Assembly (NCBI GenBank): GCA_000161775.1
Contig: GG704596.1
Location: 2,347,979-2,411,978 of the forward strand
Length of the DNA: 64,000 nt
Direction: 5' to 3'
Origin: Ruegeria lacuscaerulensis ITI-1157
GTDB lineage: Bacteria > Pseudomonadota > Alphaproteobacteria > Rhodobacterales > Rhodobacteraceae
In this document: positions 16,798-25,673 of the stretch, in pieces
How the letters are laid out: the number at the start of each line of letters is the position of its first letter
How positions within the stretch are numbered: the first letter of the stretch is position 1
Notes under the pieces: model-generated
The model's database searches: none
What the model was told of the DNA's origin: nothing
Seen by the model: only the letters and a program-made list of their open reading frames with translations
Made by a program: the position numbers and the translations under genes

Positions 16798-17640
16798 TCA
16801 GCCCTTGGGCTTTTCGAACTTCGCGAAGGCCTCGGCATAGTGGGGGTGCCAGCGCGAGAGGGCGGGGCGGTTGTGGATGATGTCCTCGGCGGCCCATTGG
16901 ATGCGGCGTCGGTCGCGTTCGGCATCGACGTCGTTGTCGGGGCAGAGGATGTAGAAGTCGCCGTGGGCCATCCGGTCGAGGAAATAGTCGACGGTCTGCT
17001 CGCTGGTCCAGGCAGCGGCCGGTTTCTCCGGCAGGAATGAGGCGATCATGCCGGTATAGGTAAAGCCCGGAACGAAAAGATGCGCGGTGATCGGTGCGCC
17101 GGCCTCGCGCAGCTCGTGCGCGAGCTGTTCGGTCAGCGTTTTTACGGCGGCCTTGGACACGTTGTAGCCGGGGTTGCCCGGCGGGGTGGTGATTCCTTGT
17201 TTTGACCCGGTGTTGATGACGACGGCCGGGCGGTCAGCCTCGATCATGCGGGGCAGGAAGGCGTGGATGCCGCGCAGGACCCCCAGAAAGTTCACGTCGA
17301 GAATTTTCTGCCAGTTGTCGAATGACTCCCATGTTTTCGTAGGCAGGCTGATCCCTGCATTGTTCATCAAGACGGCAACCTGCCCTGCGGCGAAAGCTGT
17401 GTCGGCCAGGTTTTCCATTCCGGCTTGTGAGGTGACATCCGTCGGCACCGCAGTGATGTTTACCGCGTCAAGGCCTGCCTTCAGGTCTTCCGTCGTTTCG
17501 TCCAGCGCCTGTCCCGGAAGATCGGCCAGTATCACGTTTAGCCCGGCTTGGGCAAAACGCTGAGCCGCGACGCGTCCGACTCCGCTGGCGGCGCCGGTCA
17601 CGACGGCGATCCCTCCAGTCTTCACTGCGCTTTCATACAT
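16798..17640 (-). CDS. Short-chain dehydrogenase/reductase inserted in the GTA cluster
   Basis: This 280-residue classical SDR has T-G-A-A-S-G-V-G (15-22), N-N-A-G (93-96), and catalytic S146, Y159, K163 (Y-N-V-S-K). The C-terminal extension (about 215-280) is rich in Trp, Asp and His. Its stop directly abuts the terminase stop, and it is antisense to the GTA genes, which are otherwise contiguous. It has no role in the known particle. Its codon use looks like its neighbours and no mobile-element ends were seen. The substrate is unknown. Confidence 0.9.
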   Translation of the reverse strand: MYESAVKTGGIAVVTGAASGVGRVAAQRFAQAGLNVILADLPGQALDETTEDLKAGLDAVNITAVPTDVTSQAGMENLADTAFAAGQVAVLMNNAGISLPTKTWESFDNWQKILDVNFLGVLRGIHAFLPRMIEADRPAVVINTGSKQGITTPPGNPGYNVSKAAVKTLTEQLAHELREAGAPITAHLFVPGFTYTGMIASFLPEKPAAAWTSEQTVDYFLDRMAHGDFYILCPDNDVDAERDRRRIQWAAEDIIHNRPALSRWHPHYAEAFAKFEKPKG

Positions 17641-17832
17641 GGCTGACCCCTCCTGAAACTCAGATGCAGAGGGTAGCGCATTTCCGTCGGATGCCGAGAT
17701 TTATCCTTCGGGCACACGTTCCAAAGCCGTTGCGCAACCGCCGTACGCCTCATTCCCGAGGCTTAAAGATCTTTCCGTCATAACTCCTTTCAACAAGCCG
17801 GGCAGAGCGGCGGCAGAAAGGAGCATCTGGAC

Positions 17833-19005
17833 ATGGTATTCGATTTCTTGCGTCGTGGATCGGCTGAGAAAGCCCCCGAGGCAAAAGCAAGCGCAGCCGG
17901 GCCGGTGGTGGCCTGGCACACCGGTGGGCGCGTGGCCTGGAGCCCGCGGGACACCGTCTCGCTGACACGCGCGGGGTTCTCGGGCAACCCGGTGGGGTTC
18001 CGGTCGGTCAAGCTGATTGCCGAGGCGGCGGCGGCGCTGCCTCTGGTTCTGCAGGACGATGCGCAGCGGTACGAGACGCACCCGGTTCTGCGCCTGATGC
18101 GTCGACCGAACGCGGCGCAGGGCAAGGCCGAGCTGCTGGAGGCGCTGTTCGGGCAGTTGCTGTTGTCGGGCAACGCCTATGTCGAGGCGGTGCGGGCCGA
18201 GGGCGGGCTGCCGGTCGAGCTGCATGTGCTGCGCTCGGACCGGATGAGCGTGGTGCCGGGGGCGGATGGCTGGCCCAGGGCTTATGACTATACCGCCGGG
18301 GGCAAGACGCATCGGTTCCCGGCCGAAGCAATCTGCCACATCAAGTCTTTCCATCCGCAGGATGACCATTACGGGTTCTCACCCATGCAGGCGGCGGCGA
18401 TGGCGATCGACGTGCACAACAGCGCCTCGCGCTGGTCGAAATCGTTGTTGGACAATGCCGCGCGGCCCTCGGGGGCGCTGGTGTGGAAAGGCGGCGACGG
18501 GCAGGGCGTGATGGCCGAAGAGCAGTTCCGCCGCCTGAGCGACGAGATCGAGGCGAACTATCGCGGGGCGCGCAATGCAGGCCGCCCGATGGTTCTGGAA
18601 GGGGGGCTGGATTGGAAGCCGATGGGCTTTTCGCCCTCGGACATGGAGTTTCAGAAGACCAAGGAAGCCGCCGCCCGCGAGATCGCGTTGGCCTTCGGTG
18701 TCCCGCCGATGCTGCTGGGGATCCAGGGTGACGCGACCTATTCGAACTATCAGGAGGCCAACCGGGCGTTCTATCGCCTGACCGTTCTGCCCCTGGTGAC
18801 GCGGGTGGCGGCGGCGTTGGCGGACTGGCTGTCGGGCTTTACCGGCGAAGATCTGGTGCTGAAGCCCGATCTGGACCAGGTGCCGGCGCTGGCGGCGGAG
18901 CGTGACGCGCAATGGGCGCGGGTGGCCAACGCCGATTTCCTGACGGATGCCGAAAAGCGTGCTCTGCTGGGCCTGCCGGCGCTGGCGGAGACTGCGGATG
19001 GCTGA
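17833..19005 (+). CDS. Gene transfer agent portal protein g3
   Basis: An HK97-type portal of 390 residues. Recognisable segments are V-G-F-R-S-V-K-L-I-A-E-A-A-A-A-L-P-L, R-P-N-A-A-Q-G-K, L-L-L-S-G-N-A-Y-V-E and F-G-V-P-P-M-L-L-G-I-Q-G-D-A-T-Y-S-N-Y-Q-E-A. The start has AAAGGAG 9 bp upstream. It forms the dodecameric vertex for DNA entry. The 192-bp gap from the SDR gene contains no strong promoter by eye, so expression may depend on read-through from g1-g2. Confidence 0.95.
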   Translation: MVFDFLRRGSAEKAPEAKASAAGPVVAWHTGGRVAWSPRDTVSLTRAGFSGNPVGFRSVKLIAEAAAALPLVLQDDAQRYETHPVLRLMRRPNAAQGKAELLEALFGQLLLSGNAYVEAVRAEGGLPVELHVLRSDRMSVVPGADGWPRAYDYTAGGKTHRFPAEAICHIKSFHPQDDHYGFSPMQAAAMAIDVHNSASRWSKSLLDNAARPSGALVWKGGDGQGVMAEEQFRRLSDEIEANYRGARNAGRPMVLEGGLDWKPMGFSPSDMEFQKTKEAAAREIALAFGVPPMLLGIQGDATYSNYQEANRAFYRLTVLPLVTRVAAALADWLSGFTGEDLVLKPDLDQVPALAAERDAQWARVANADFLTDAEKRALLGLPALAETADG

Positions 19006-19222
19006 CACGCCGGGATATCCGCCCTTTGACTGCGCGCCGGGCCTGCGTCTGGCCTCGCACGAGAGGGTGGCCGAGATCCAGCATGCGCATCTGTGCAGGC
19101 GGCTGGATCAGATCGAGGAAATGATGGAGCGGCTGGAGCGGCGGTTGTGGCTGACGGTCTATGGCGTGGCGGCGGTGATCCTGGCGCAGGCGTTCCAATC
19201 TTTCCTGACGGTGGCGCCATGA
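18998..19222 (+). CDS. Gene transfer agent small protein g3.5
   Basis: The protein has 74 residues and overlaps the portal gene by 8 bp and g4 by 4 bp (ATGA). A charged N-terminal half with a helical R-R-L-D-Q-I-E-E-M-M-E-R-L-E-R-R segment is followed by one hydrophobic helix (about 50-70). It corresponds in position and length to ORFg3.5 of RcGTA, whose role is not established. Confidence 0.75.
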   Translation: MADTPGYPPFDCAPGLRLASHERVAEIQHAHLCRRLDQIEEMMERLERRLWLTVYGVAAVILAQAFQSFLTVAP

Positions 19223-19794
19223 ATTCAGTGGCTTACGAGGAGTTGTTCATGGATTTGGAACGCAAGTTCGCGCGGTTCGGAGATGGACTGTCGGTGACCG
19301 AAGACGCGGTGATCAAGGGCTATGCCAGCCTGTTCGGCCAGGTCGATCAAGGCCGCGACGTGGTGCAGAAAGGCGCCTATGCCGCGTCGCTGGCCGGGCT
19401 GAAGGCGGCCGGTCAGCGGGTCAAGATGCTGTGGCAGCACGATCCGACCCAGCCCATCGGCGTGTGGGACGAGGTGCGCGAGGACGAACGCGGCCTGTGG
19501 GTCAAGGGGCGGTTGCTGGAAAGCACCCAGAAGGGGCGCGAAGCGGCCGAGCTGATCCGCGCGGGTGCGCTGGACGGGCTGTCGATCGGCTATCGCACAA
19601 AGCGGGCCGTGAAGGATGACAAGGGCCGGCGGCTCTTGACGGAACTGGAGCTGTGGGAGGTGTCGCTGGTGACCTTCCCGATGCTGCCCAGTGCGCGGGT
19701 GGCGGCAAAGGGGACCGACCCCGATGCCGAGGACACCTGGCGCAGTATTGCCGAGGTGTTCCAGAACGCCCGGCAGGAGCTGGCGCGACCCTAG
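19219..19794 (+). CDS. Gene transfer agent prohead protease g4
   Basis: This 191-residue U35-family HK97 prohead protease starts at an ATG in an ATGA overlap with g3.5. G-Y-A-S-L-F lies near the N-terminus. The catalytic His is in L-W-Q-H-D-P and the catalytic Ser in L-D-G-L-S-I-G-Y. E-V-S-L-V-T-F-P-M-L-P-S is near the C-terminal third. It trims the capsid protein encoded next. Confidence 0.95.
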   Translation: MNSVAYEELFMDLERKFARFGDGLSVTEDAVIKGYASLFGQVDQGRDVVQKGAYAASLAGLKAAGQRVKMLWQHDPTQPIGVWDEVREDERGLWVKGRLLESTQKGREAAELIRAGALDGLSIGYRTKRAVKDDKGRRLLTELELWEVSLVTFPMLPSARVAAKGTDPDAEDTWRSIAEVFQNARQELARP

Positions 19795-19828
19795 CGCGCC
19801 TCAACCCCCACCCAGAAAGGAAGTGCTG

Positions 19829-21007
19829 ATGAGCAAGACCGAGACCGCGGCCTTGACCGGAGAGGGTGTGCCCCTGGTTCAGGAGGTGAAGCAGGCGATG
19901 GCTGGCTTCGTGAGTGAATTCAAGGGCCTGAAGGCTGAAGTTCAACAGAAAATGCAACAGACAGAAGAGCGACTGACCATGCTGGATCGTAAATCAACCA
20001 TCGCGGCGCGCCCGCATCTTGCGGCCTCGACCCTGGAGGAAGCGCCGCACCAGAAGGCCTTTGACGCCTATGTACGCTCGGGCGACGACGACGCCCTGCG
20101 CGGGCTGGAGATCGAGGCCAAGTCGCTGTCGACCGCCGTCAACAGCGATGGCGGCTACCTCGTCGATCCGCAGACCGCCGAGATGATCAAGTCGGTGCTG
20201 AAATCCACCGCCTCGATCCGCTCGATCGCGTCGGTCGTGAATGTCGAGGCGAACTCGTTTGACGTTCTGATCGACCACACCGATGTGGGTGCCGGCTGGG
20301 CCGCCGAGAACGCCACCGCCGCCGAGACAGGGACCCCGTCGATCGACCGCATCTCGATCCCGCTGCACGAGCTGAGCGCGCTGCCCAAGGCCTCGCAGCG
20401 GCTGCTGGATGACAGCGCGTTTGACGTCGAGGGCTGGCTGGCGGGCCGTATCGCCGACAAGTTCGCCCGCGCCGAGGCCGCGGCCTTCATCAACGGCGAC
20501 GGCATCGACAAGCCCAAGGGCATCCTGAGCCATCCGGCGGTGGACAATGATGTCTGGACCTGGGGCAACCTGGGCTATGTGCCCACCGGTGTTGCGGGCG
20601 GCATCGATGCGGATGCGATCGTGGACGTGGTCTATGCGCTGGGCGCGCAGTACCGCGTGAACGGTACCTTCGTGATGAATTCGAAAACCGCGGGCGTGAT
20701 CCGCAAGCTGAAGGATGCCGATGGTCGCTTCCTGTGGTCCGATGGCCTGGCTGCGGGTGAGCCCGCGCGCCTGATGGGCTATCCGGTGCTGATCGCCGAG
20801 GACATGCCCGATCCGGGCACCGACAGTTTCTCGATCGCCTTCGGTGACTTCTCGGCCGGCTATACCATCGCCGAGCGCCCCGACCTGCGCGTGCTGCGCG
20901 ACCCGTTCAGCGCCAAGCCGCATGTTCTGTTCTATGCCTCCAAGCGCGTCGGCGGCGACATCAGCGACTTTGCCGCGATCAAGCTGGTGAAATTCGGCAC
21001 CGCCTAA
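19829..21007 (+). CDS. Gene transfer agent major capsid protein g5
   Basis: An HK97-fold capsid protein of 392 residues. The first roughly 60 residues form a charged helical scaffold-like region (M-A-G-F-V-S-E-F-K-G-L-K-A-E-V), removed by g4 in relatives. The shell domain contains G-G-Y-L-V-D-P-Q-T-A, A-F-I-N-G-D-G-I-D-K-P-K-G-I-L and L-M-G-Y-P-V-L-I-A-E-D-M-P. AAAGGAAG lies 8 bp upstream of the start. Its 177-bp downstream gap is the longest inside the cluster apart from the SDR insertion. Confidence 0.97.
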   Translation: MSKTETAALTGEGVPLVQEVKQAMAGFVSEFKGLKAEVQQKMQQTEERLTMLDRKSTIAARPHLAASTLEEAPHQKAFDAYVRSGDDDALRGLEIEAKSLSTAVNSDGGYLVDPQTAEMIKSVLKSTASIRSIASVVNVEANSFDVLIDHTDVGAGWAAENATAAETGTPSIDRISIPLHELSALPKASQRLLDDSAFDVEGWLAGRIADKFARAEAAAFINGDGIDKPKGILSHPAVDNDVWTWGNLGYVPTGVAGGIDADAIVDVVYALGAQYRVNGTFVMNSKTAGVIRKLKDADGRFLWSDGLAAGEPARLMGYPVLIAEDMPDPGTDSFSIAFGDFSAGYTIAERPDLRVLRDPFSAKPHVLFYASKRVGGDISDFAAIKLVKFGTA

Positions 21008-21184
21008 GCGGTGACGGATCCGGGGGGCCGGTGGGCCGGTCCCTCGGGCGGCGGGCGCGGGCCGGGGTGAGATCCCCCGCGTTGTCTAGCTGCTCCCCTC
21101 CGTCCGAGCAACGTGGGGCGGCACGTGCCCGCCATTTTCCAAGGAAGCGGCCCCCGGAGGGGTCCGAGATTGCGGAGTGAATGG
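21008..21184 (+). other. GC-rich gap between capsid and connector genes
   Basis: This 177-bp stretch has no convincing gene. It contains GC-rich imperfect repeats (GGCCGG units near 21024-21040) and a weak GGGG/CCCC hairpin near 21064-21078. It may stabilise or end the capsid transcript; no T-run was seen. Confidence 0.35.
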
Positions 21185-21784
21185 ATGATGTTGATCGAAG
21201 AAACCGCCATCGCGGATGCGGCGCTGCCGGTGGATCAGTTCAAGGCGCATCTGCGGCTGGGCACGGGATTTTCCGAGACCAGCCTGCAGGACGACGTGTT
21301 GAAAGGGTTCCTGAGGGCGGCGATGGCCGCGATCGAGGCGCGCACGGGCAAGGTGCTGATATCGCGCAGTTTCACCTGGACGCTGAGGCGCTGGCGCAAC
21401 GACGCGGGCGAGGTTCTGCCGGTCGCGCCGGTGACGCGCATCGACGCGGTGACGCTGACCGACGCGCAGGGCACCCAGCAGGTTGTGGCGCCCGGGACCT
21501 ACCGCCTGGAGCGGGACAGCCAGCGCCCTTGCCTGAGGCCGATGGGGGCTTGCCTGCCCTCCATTCCCACCGGTGGAGAGGTGACCATCGCGCTGACGGC
21601 CGGGATGGCGGCGGATTGGGGCGGGCTGCCGGCGGATCTGGGGCAGGCGGTGCTGCTGCTGGCGGCGCATTACTATGAGTATCGCGACGAGACCAGCCTG
21701 GGCGACGGTTGCATGCCCTTCGGTGTGACCAGCCTGATCCAGCGCTATCGCATGGTGCGCTTTGGCGCGGGGGTGATGCAATGA
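21185..21784 (+). CDS. Gene transfer agent head-tail connector g6
   Basis: The protein has 199 residues. The start is one of two adjacent ATGs after GCGGAG. The fold is that of the Gp6-like head-tail adaptor: helical N-terminus with A-H-L-R-L-G, A-A-M-A-A-I-E-A-R-T-G-K-V-L, then R-W-R-N-D and a C-terminal helix A-V-L-L-L-A-A-H-Y-Y-E-Y-R-D. It overlaps g7 by 4 bp (ATGA). Confidence 0.9.
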   Translation: MMLIEETAIADAALPVDQFKAHLRLGTGFSETSLQDDVLKGFLRAAMAAIEARTGKVLISRSFTWTLRRWRNDAGEVLPVAPVTRIDAVTLTDAQGTQQVVAPGTYRLERDSQRPCLRPMGACLPSIPTGGEVTIALTAGMAADWGGLPADLGQAVLLLAAHYYEYRDETSLGDGCMPFGVTSLIQRYRMVRFGAGVMQ

Positions 21785-22119
21785 ACGCGCCCCGTCTGAA
21801 CCGGCAACTGGTGCTGGAGGCCCCTGTGCGGGTGGCCGACGGTGCGGGCGGCTATGCTGAGACCTGGGCGCCGCTGGGCACGCTGTGGGCCGAGGTGTCT
21901 GCCCGGACCGGGACCGAGCGCGCGGTCGCGAATGTTCCGGTGTCGCGCGTGAGTTACCGCATCGTGGTGCGTGGCGCGCCCGAGGGGTCGTCGATGCGTC
22001 CGGCGCCCGATCAGAGGTTCCGGGAGGGTGAGCGGCGTTTCGTGATCCGCGCGGTGGCCGAATACGACGCGGCCGGGCGCTATCTGACCTGTTTCGCGGA
22101 CGAGGAGGTGGCGGCATGA
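21781..22119 (+). CDS. Gene transfer agent head-closure protein g7
   Basis: The protein has 112 residues. The N-terminal pattern L-N-R-Q-L-V-L-E-A-P-x-R-V-A-D-G-A-G-G-Y, followed by W-A-P-L-G-T-L-W-A-E-V, is that of SPP1 gp16-like head-closure proteins and of ORFg7. It overlaps its neighbours on both sides by 4 bp (ATGA), so translation is probably coupled. Confidence 0.9.
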   Translation: MNAPRLNRQLVLEAPVRVADGAGGYAETWAPLGTLWAEVSARTGTERAVANVPVSRVSYRIVVRGAPEGSSMRPAPDQRFREGERRFVIRAVAEYDAAGRYLTCFADEEVAA

Positions 22120-22529
22120 GCTATGGCGTTTCGGCGGCGCTGCAGGCCGCTGTGTTTCAGCAACTTGTCAATGACAGGGGCATTTCGTCCCAGGTCGGCG
22201 ACGCGGTCTTTGACGCGGTGCCTTCGGGGGTTCTGCCGCAGACCTACATCACCCTCGGCCCGGAAGAAGTGCGCGAGGCCTCGGACAAGACGGGGCAGGG
22301 CACGTTGCATCGGTTCACCGTATCGGTGGTGTCAGAGGCGGCCGGGTTCGGCGCGGCCAAGACGCTGGCCGGGGCTGTGTGCGACGCGCTGGACGGGGCC
22401 GCGTTGACGCTGGATCGGGGGCGGCTGGTGGGGTTGTGGTTCGAGCGGGCCTCGGCCCGGCGCACCGGAACCGGCGGCGCGATCCGGCAGATCGACCTGA
22501 GATTCCGCGCCCGCGTGGAAGACAATTAA
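22116..22529 (+). CDS. Gene transfer agent tail terminator g8 (DUF3168)
   Basis: The protein has 137 residues. S-Y-G-V-S-A-A-L-Q-A-A-V-F at the start, T-Y-I-T-L-G-P-E-E-V-R and T-L-H-R-F-T-V-S-V-V-S-E-A-A-G are DUF3168 features. These proteins cap the tail tube. It overlaps g7 by 4 bp and is followed 20 bp later by the major tail protein gene. Confidence 0.9.
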   Translation: MSYGVSAALQAAVFQQLVNDRGISSQVGDAVFDAVPSGVLPQTYITLGPEEVREASDKTGQGTLHRFTVSVVSEAAGFGAAKTLAGAVCDALDGAALTLDRGRLVGLWFERASARRTGTGGAIRQIDLRFRARVEDN

Positions 22530-22549
22530 CCAAGCATTGGAGAGAGCAT

Positions 22550-22963
22550 ATGGGTGCCCAGAACGGTAAGGACCTGCTGGTCAAAGTGGACATGAATGGC
22601 ACGGGTCTGTTCGAAACAATCGCGGGGCTGCGGGCCACGCGGATCAGTTTCAACGCGGAAAGCGTGGATGTCACTTCGTTGGAGAGCCAGGGCGGCTGGC
22701 GCGAACTGCTGTCCGGGGCGGGGGTCAAGTCGGCCTCGATTTCCGGATCGGGCGTGTTCAAGGACGCCGGCACGGATGAACGCGCGCGGCAGTTGTTCTT
22801 TGATGGTGAAACGCCAGCCTTCCAGGTGATCATTCCCGACTTCGGCATCGTTGAAGGACCGTTCCAGGTGACCGGGATCGAGTATTCGGGCTCGCACAAT
22901 GGCGAGGCGACTTATGAGATGAGTCTGGCCAGCGCCGGCGCCCTGACCTTTACGGCGCTGTGA
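22550..22963 (+). CDS. Gene transfer agent major tail protein g9
   Basis: The protein has 137 residues from an ATG after TTGGAGAGAG. The phage major tail tube pattern is clear: G-K-D-L-L-V-K-V-D at the N-terminus, V-D-V-T-S-L-E-S, then G-V-F-K-D and S-H-N-G-E-A-T-Y-E-M-S-L-A-S-A-G. It builds the tail tube. The stop overlaps the g10 start as TGATG. Confidence 0.92.
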   Translation: MGAQNGKDLLVKVDMNGTGLFETIAGLRATRISFNAESVDVTSLESQGGWRELLSGAGVKSASISGSGVFKDAGTDERARQLFFDGETPAFQVIIPDFGIVEGPFQVTGIEYSGSHNGEATYEMSLASAGALTFTAL

Positions 22964-23283
22964 TGGTCAATCCGTGGACGGGCGAGGTGGCGCTGGTGAT
23001 CGACGGCCAGCGCCGGGTGCTCAAGCTGACGCTGGGTGCCTTGGCCGAGCTGGAGCAGGAGTTGGGTGCCGGGTCACTGGTCGAACTGGTGCAGCGGTTC
23101 GAGAGCGGCGCTTATTCGAGTGGCGACGTGCTGGGCTTGATCGTTGCGGGGCTGCGCGGAGGCGGCACGGAAGTGACCCGCGCCGACATGTTGCGGGCCG
23201 AGATCGAGGGCGGCCCGATGGCCGCCGCGCGGGCGGCGGCCGAGCTGCTGGCGCGGGCCTTCATGGTGCCGGGTGAGCCATGA
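22963..23283 (+). CDS. Gene transfer agent tail assembly protein g10
   Basis: The protein has 106 residues. The pattern V-N-P-W-T-G-E-V-A-L-V-I-D-G, then L-K-L-T-L-G-A-L-A-E-L-E, matches GTA-type tail chaperones that in relatives precede the tape measure gene. It overlaps g9 by one base and g10.1 by 4 bp. A GTG three bases upstream is an alternative start. Confidence 0.88.
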   Translation: MVNPWTGEVALVIDGQRRVLKLTLGALAELEQELGAGSLVELVQRFESGAYSSGDVLGLIVAGLRGGGTEVTRADMLRAEIEGGPMAAARAAAELLARAFMVPGEP

Positions 23284-23498
23284 GCGGGTTCGACTGGCCC
23301 GGCCTGATGCGGGCCGGCCTGCACGGGCTGCGTCTGACGCCGGATCAGTTCTGGCGTCTGACCCCTGCCGAACTGCGGCTGATGCTGGGGCAGGGCCGCG
23401 GGATGCCGGCGATGAACCGGGCGCGGCTGGACAAGCTGCTGGCCGCCTGGCCCGACAAGATACAAGGAGAGCGTGATGACGGATCGGGACGGGTTTGA
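23280..23498 (+). CDS. Gene transfer agent small protein g10.1
   Basis: The protein has 72 residues: F-D-W-P-G-L-M-R-A-G-L-H-G-L-R-L-T-P-D-Q-F-W-R-L-T-P-A-E-L, a pattern found in the small GTA gene between g10 and g11. In tailed phages this position holds the second tail chaperone. It overlaps both neighbours, and its last 23 bp lie inside g11. Confidence 0.85.
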   Translation: MSGFDWPGLMRAGLHGLRLTPDQFWRLTPAELRLMLGQGRGMPAMNRARLDKLLAAWPDKIQGERDDGSGRV

Positions 23499-24138
23499 CG
23501 ACCTGCAGGAGCGCGGCGAGGCGCTGGGCGATGCCCTGGGCGATGCCGCCACGATGGCGGCGGCCTTCGACGCCCAGATGAAGCGGATCAGCGCCGCCTT
23601 TGAAGAGACCGGGAAGGATGTCGCCACGTTGGAGCGCGGAATGTCGAGCGGGCTGCGAAAGGCCTTCGACGGTGTGGTGCTGGACGGCATGAACCTGTCG
23701 GACGCGCTGGACGTGCTGAAGAACTCGATGATCCGCACGGCCTATTCGGCGGCGATCAAGCCGGTGACGGATCACTTCGGCGGCATGCTGGCCAATACGG
23801 TCGGCGGCCTGGTGCAGGGGCTGCTGCCCTTTGCCGATGGCGGCAGTTTCGCGCAGGGGCGCGTCATGCCTTTTGCCAATGGCGGCGTGGTTACCGGGCC
23901 CACCACCTTTCCGATGCGCGGTGCGACCGGGTTGATGGGCGAGGCTGGCCCCGAGGCGATCATGCCGCTGGCGCGTGGCCCGGACGGCAAGCTGGGCGTG
24001 CGCAATTCGGGCGGCGGACGGGCGGTGAACGTGGTGATGAACATCACCACACCCGACGTGCAGGGCTTCCGTCGCAGCCAGGGCCAGATCGCGGCCCAGA
24101 TGAGCCGCGCGCTGGGGCGCGGCAATCGCAACCGGTAG
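23476..24138 (+). CDS. Gene transfer agent tape measure protein g11
   Basis: The protein has 220 residues. A helical N-terminal half is followed by Gly-rich repeats of the form F-A-D/N-G-G, then G-L-M-G-E-A-G-P-E-A-I-M-P-L-A-R, the C-terminal signature of tape measure proteins. The small size fits the short GTA tail and is normal for the family. The ATG at 23476 follows AAGGAGAGC; a GTG directly upstream is an alternative. Confidence 0.9.
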   Translation: MTDRDGFDDLQERGEALGDALGDAATMAAAFDAQMKRISAAFEETGKDVATLERGMSSGLRKAFDGVVLDGMNLSDALDVLKNSMIRTAYSAAIKPVTDHFGGMLANTVGGLVQGLLPFADGGSFAQGRVMPFANGGVVTGPTTFPMRGATGLMGEAGPEAIMPLARGPDGKLGVRNSGGGRAVNVVMNITTPDVQGFRRSQGQIAAQMSRALGRGNRNR

Positions 24139-24153
24139 ATTGGGGAGCAGGAC

Positions 24154-24786
24154 ATGAATTTCCACGAAGTCAGATTTCCCGCCAGCCTGAGTTTCGGCTC
24201 GGTCGGCGGACCCGAGCGGCGCACGGATATCGTGACGCTGGCCAACGGGTTCGAGGAGCGCAACACGCCCTGGGCGCATTCACGGCGGCGCTATGACGCC
24301 GGATTGGGAATGCGGTCGCTGGACGATATCCAGACGTTGATCGCCTTTTTCGAGGCGCGCCAGGGGCAGATGTACGGGTTCCGATGGAAGGACTGGTCGG
24401 ACTACAAGTCCTGCGCAGCATCCGCCGAGGTTGACAAGGGCGACCAGGTGATCGGGCAAGGCGACGGGGTCACGACCGCGTTCCAACTGGTCAAGACCTA
24501 CGCCTCGGGCGGGGTCGGCTATGTGCGTCCGATCGTCAAGCCGGTGCTTGGGACGGTCAAGGTGGGGCTCGATCAGGACGAGGCCCGAGAAGGCGTCGAT
24601 TTCGAGGTGGACCTGAATAGCGGTCTGATCCATTTCGCCGTCCCCCCAGCCGAGGGGGTCGATGTTACCGCCGGGTTCGAATTCGACGTGCCGGTGCGGT
24701 TTGACACCGACAGGATCCAGGTCAGCGTGGCCAGCTTTCAGGCTGGCGACGTGCCCGATGTTCCGGTGGTGGAGGTGCGGGTCTGA
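24154..24786 (+). CDS. Gene transfer agent distal tail protein g12 (DUF2460)
   Basis: The protein has 210 residues. F-H-E-V-R-F-P at the start, R-N-T-P-W-A-H-S-R-R-R-Y-D-A-G, and F-R-W-K-D-W-S-D-Y-K-S are hallmarks of DUF2460. In RcGTA this is the distal tail protein linking tube and baseplate. Its stop shares one base with the g13 start (TGATG). Confidence 0.93.
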   Translation: MNFHEVRFPASLSFGSVGGPERRTDIVTLANGFEERNTPWAHSRRRYDAGLGMRSLDDIQTLIAFFEARQGQMYGFRWKDWSDYKSCAASAEVDKGDQVIGQGDGVTTAFQLVKTYASGGVGYVRPIVKPVLGTVKVGLDQDEAREGVDFEVDLNSGLIHFAVPPAEGVDVTAGFEFDVPVRFDTDRIQVSVASFQAGDVPDVPVVEVRV

Positions 24787-25673
24787 TGAGCGGCGACAAG
24801 CAGGCATTGCTGGCCCATCTGCAGTCGGGCATGACCACGGTCTGCCGCTGCTGGGCGATCACCCGTACCGATGGCGTGTCCTTCGGGTTCACCGACCATG
24901 ATCGCGAACTGGCCTTCGACGGACTGGTGTTCAAGGCAAGCACCGGGCTGACGGCCTCGGCGATCGAACAGGCGACGGGTTTGTCGATCGACAATTCCGA
25001 GGCCATGGGCGCCATATCCGATGCGGCCGTGCGCGACGAGGACATCGAGTCCGGCCGGTTCGACGGTGCCGAAGTGCGGGCCTGGCTGGTCAACTGGGCG
25101 GCGCCGGAACAGCGCATGCTGCAGTTTCGCGGCTCGATCGGTGAATTGCGGCGGGCCGGCGGAGCGTTTCACGCCGAGTTGCGCGGGCTGACCGATTTGT
25201 TGAACCGACCGCTTGGACGGATTTATCAAAAACCCTGCACGGCCGTTCTGGGCGACAAGGCCTGCGGGTTCAGCCTGCAAACGCCCGGCTATTGGGCGGA
25301 GGCCGAAATCGGTGCGATTGAGGATGGCCCCGTGCTGCGATTGCACGGCGCGGATACACATCAGGACGGCTGGTACGAGCGCGGGCGGATTGAGGTTCTG
25401 AGCGGTGCGGCAACCGGGTTGTGGAGCACGGTCAAGACGGATCGGCGCATCAAGGCAGGGCGCGCGGTGAAACTGTGGTCGGCAATCGGAGGCGGTCTGG
25501 CCGAAGGCGATCGTGTCCGGTTGCTGGCCGGCTGTGACAAGCGGATGGAGACGTGCCGGCTGAAGTTCAACAACCTTCTGAACTTTCAGGGTTTCCCGGA
25601 CATTCCGGGCGAGGACTGGGTCATGGCCGTCCCCAAACAAGGCAATCCGAACACAGGAGGCAGCAGGCGGTGA
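24786..25673 (+). CDS. Gene transfer agent baseplate hub protein g13 (DUF2163)
   Basis: The protein has 295 residues. C-R-C-W-A-I-T-R-T-D-G, F-T-D-H-D, and the Cys pattern C-x-A in Y-Q-K-P-C-T-A-V-L-G-D-K-A-C-G-F with later C-D-K-R-M-E-T-C are typical of DUF2163. In relatives four cysteines bind an iron-sulfur cluster in the tail hub. It overlaps g14 by one base. Confidence 0.93.
   Translation: MSGDKQALLAHLQSGMTTVCRCWAITRTDGVSFGFTDHDRELAFDGLVFKASTGLTASAIEQATGLSIDNSEAMGAISDAAVRDEDIESGRFDGAEVRAWLVNWAAPEQRMLQFRGSIGELRRAGGAFHAELRGLTDLLNRPLGRIYQKPCTAVLGDKACGFSLQTPGYWAEAEIGAIEDGPVLRLHGADTHQDGWYERGRIEVLSGAATGLWSTVKTDRRIKAGRAVKLWSAIGGGLAEGDRVRLLAGCDKRMETCRLKFNNLLNFQGFPDIPGEDWVMAVPKQGNPNTGGSRR

Noticed and set aside
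23476..24138. Truncated tape measure gene
   Set aside because: About 220 residues is the normal size for this family and fits the short particle tail.
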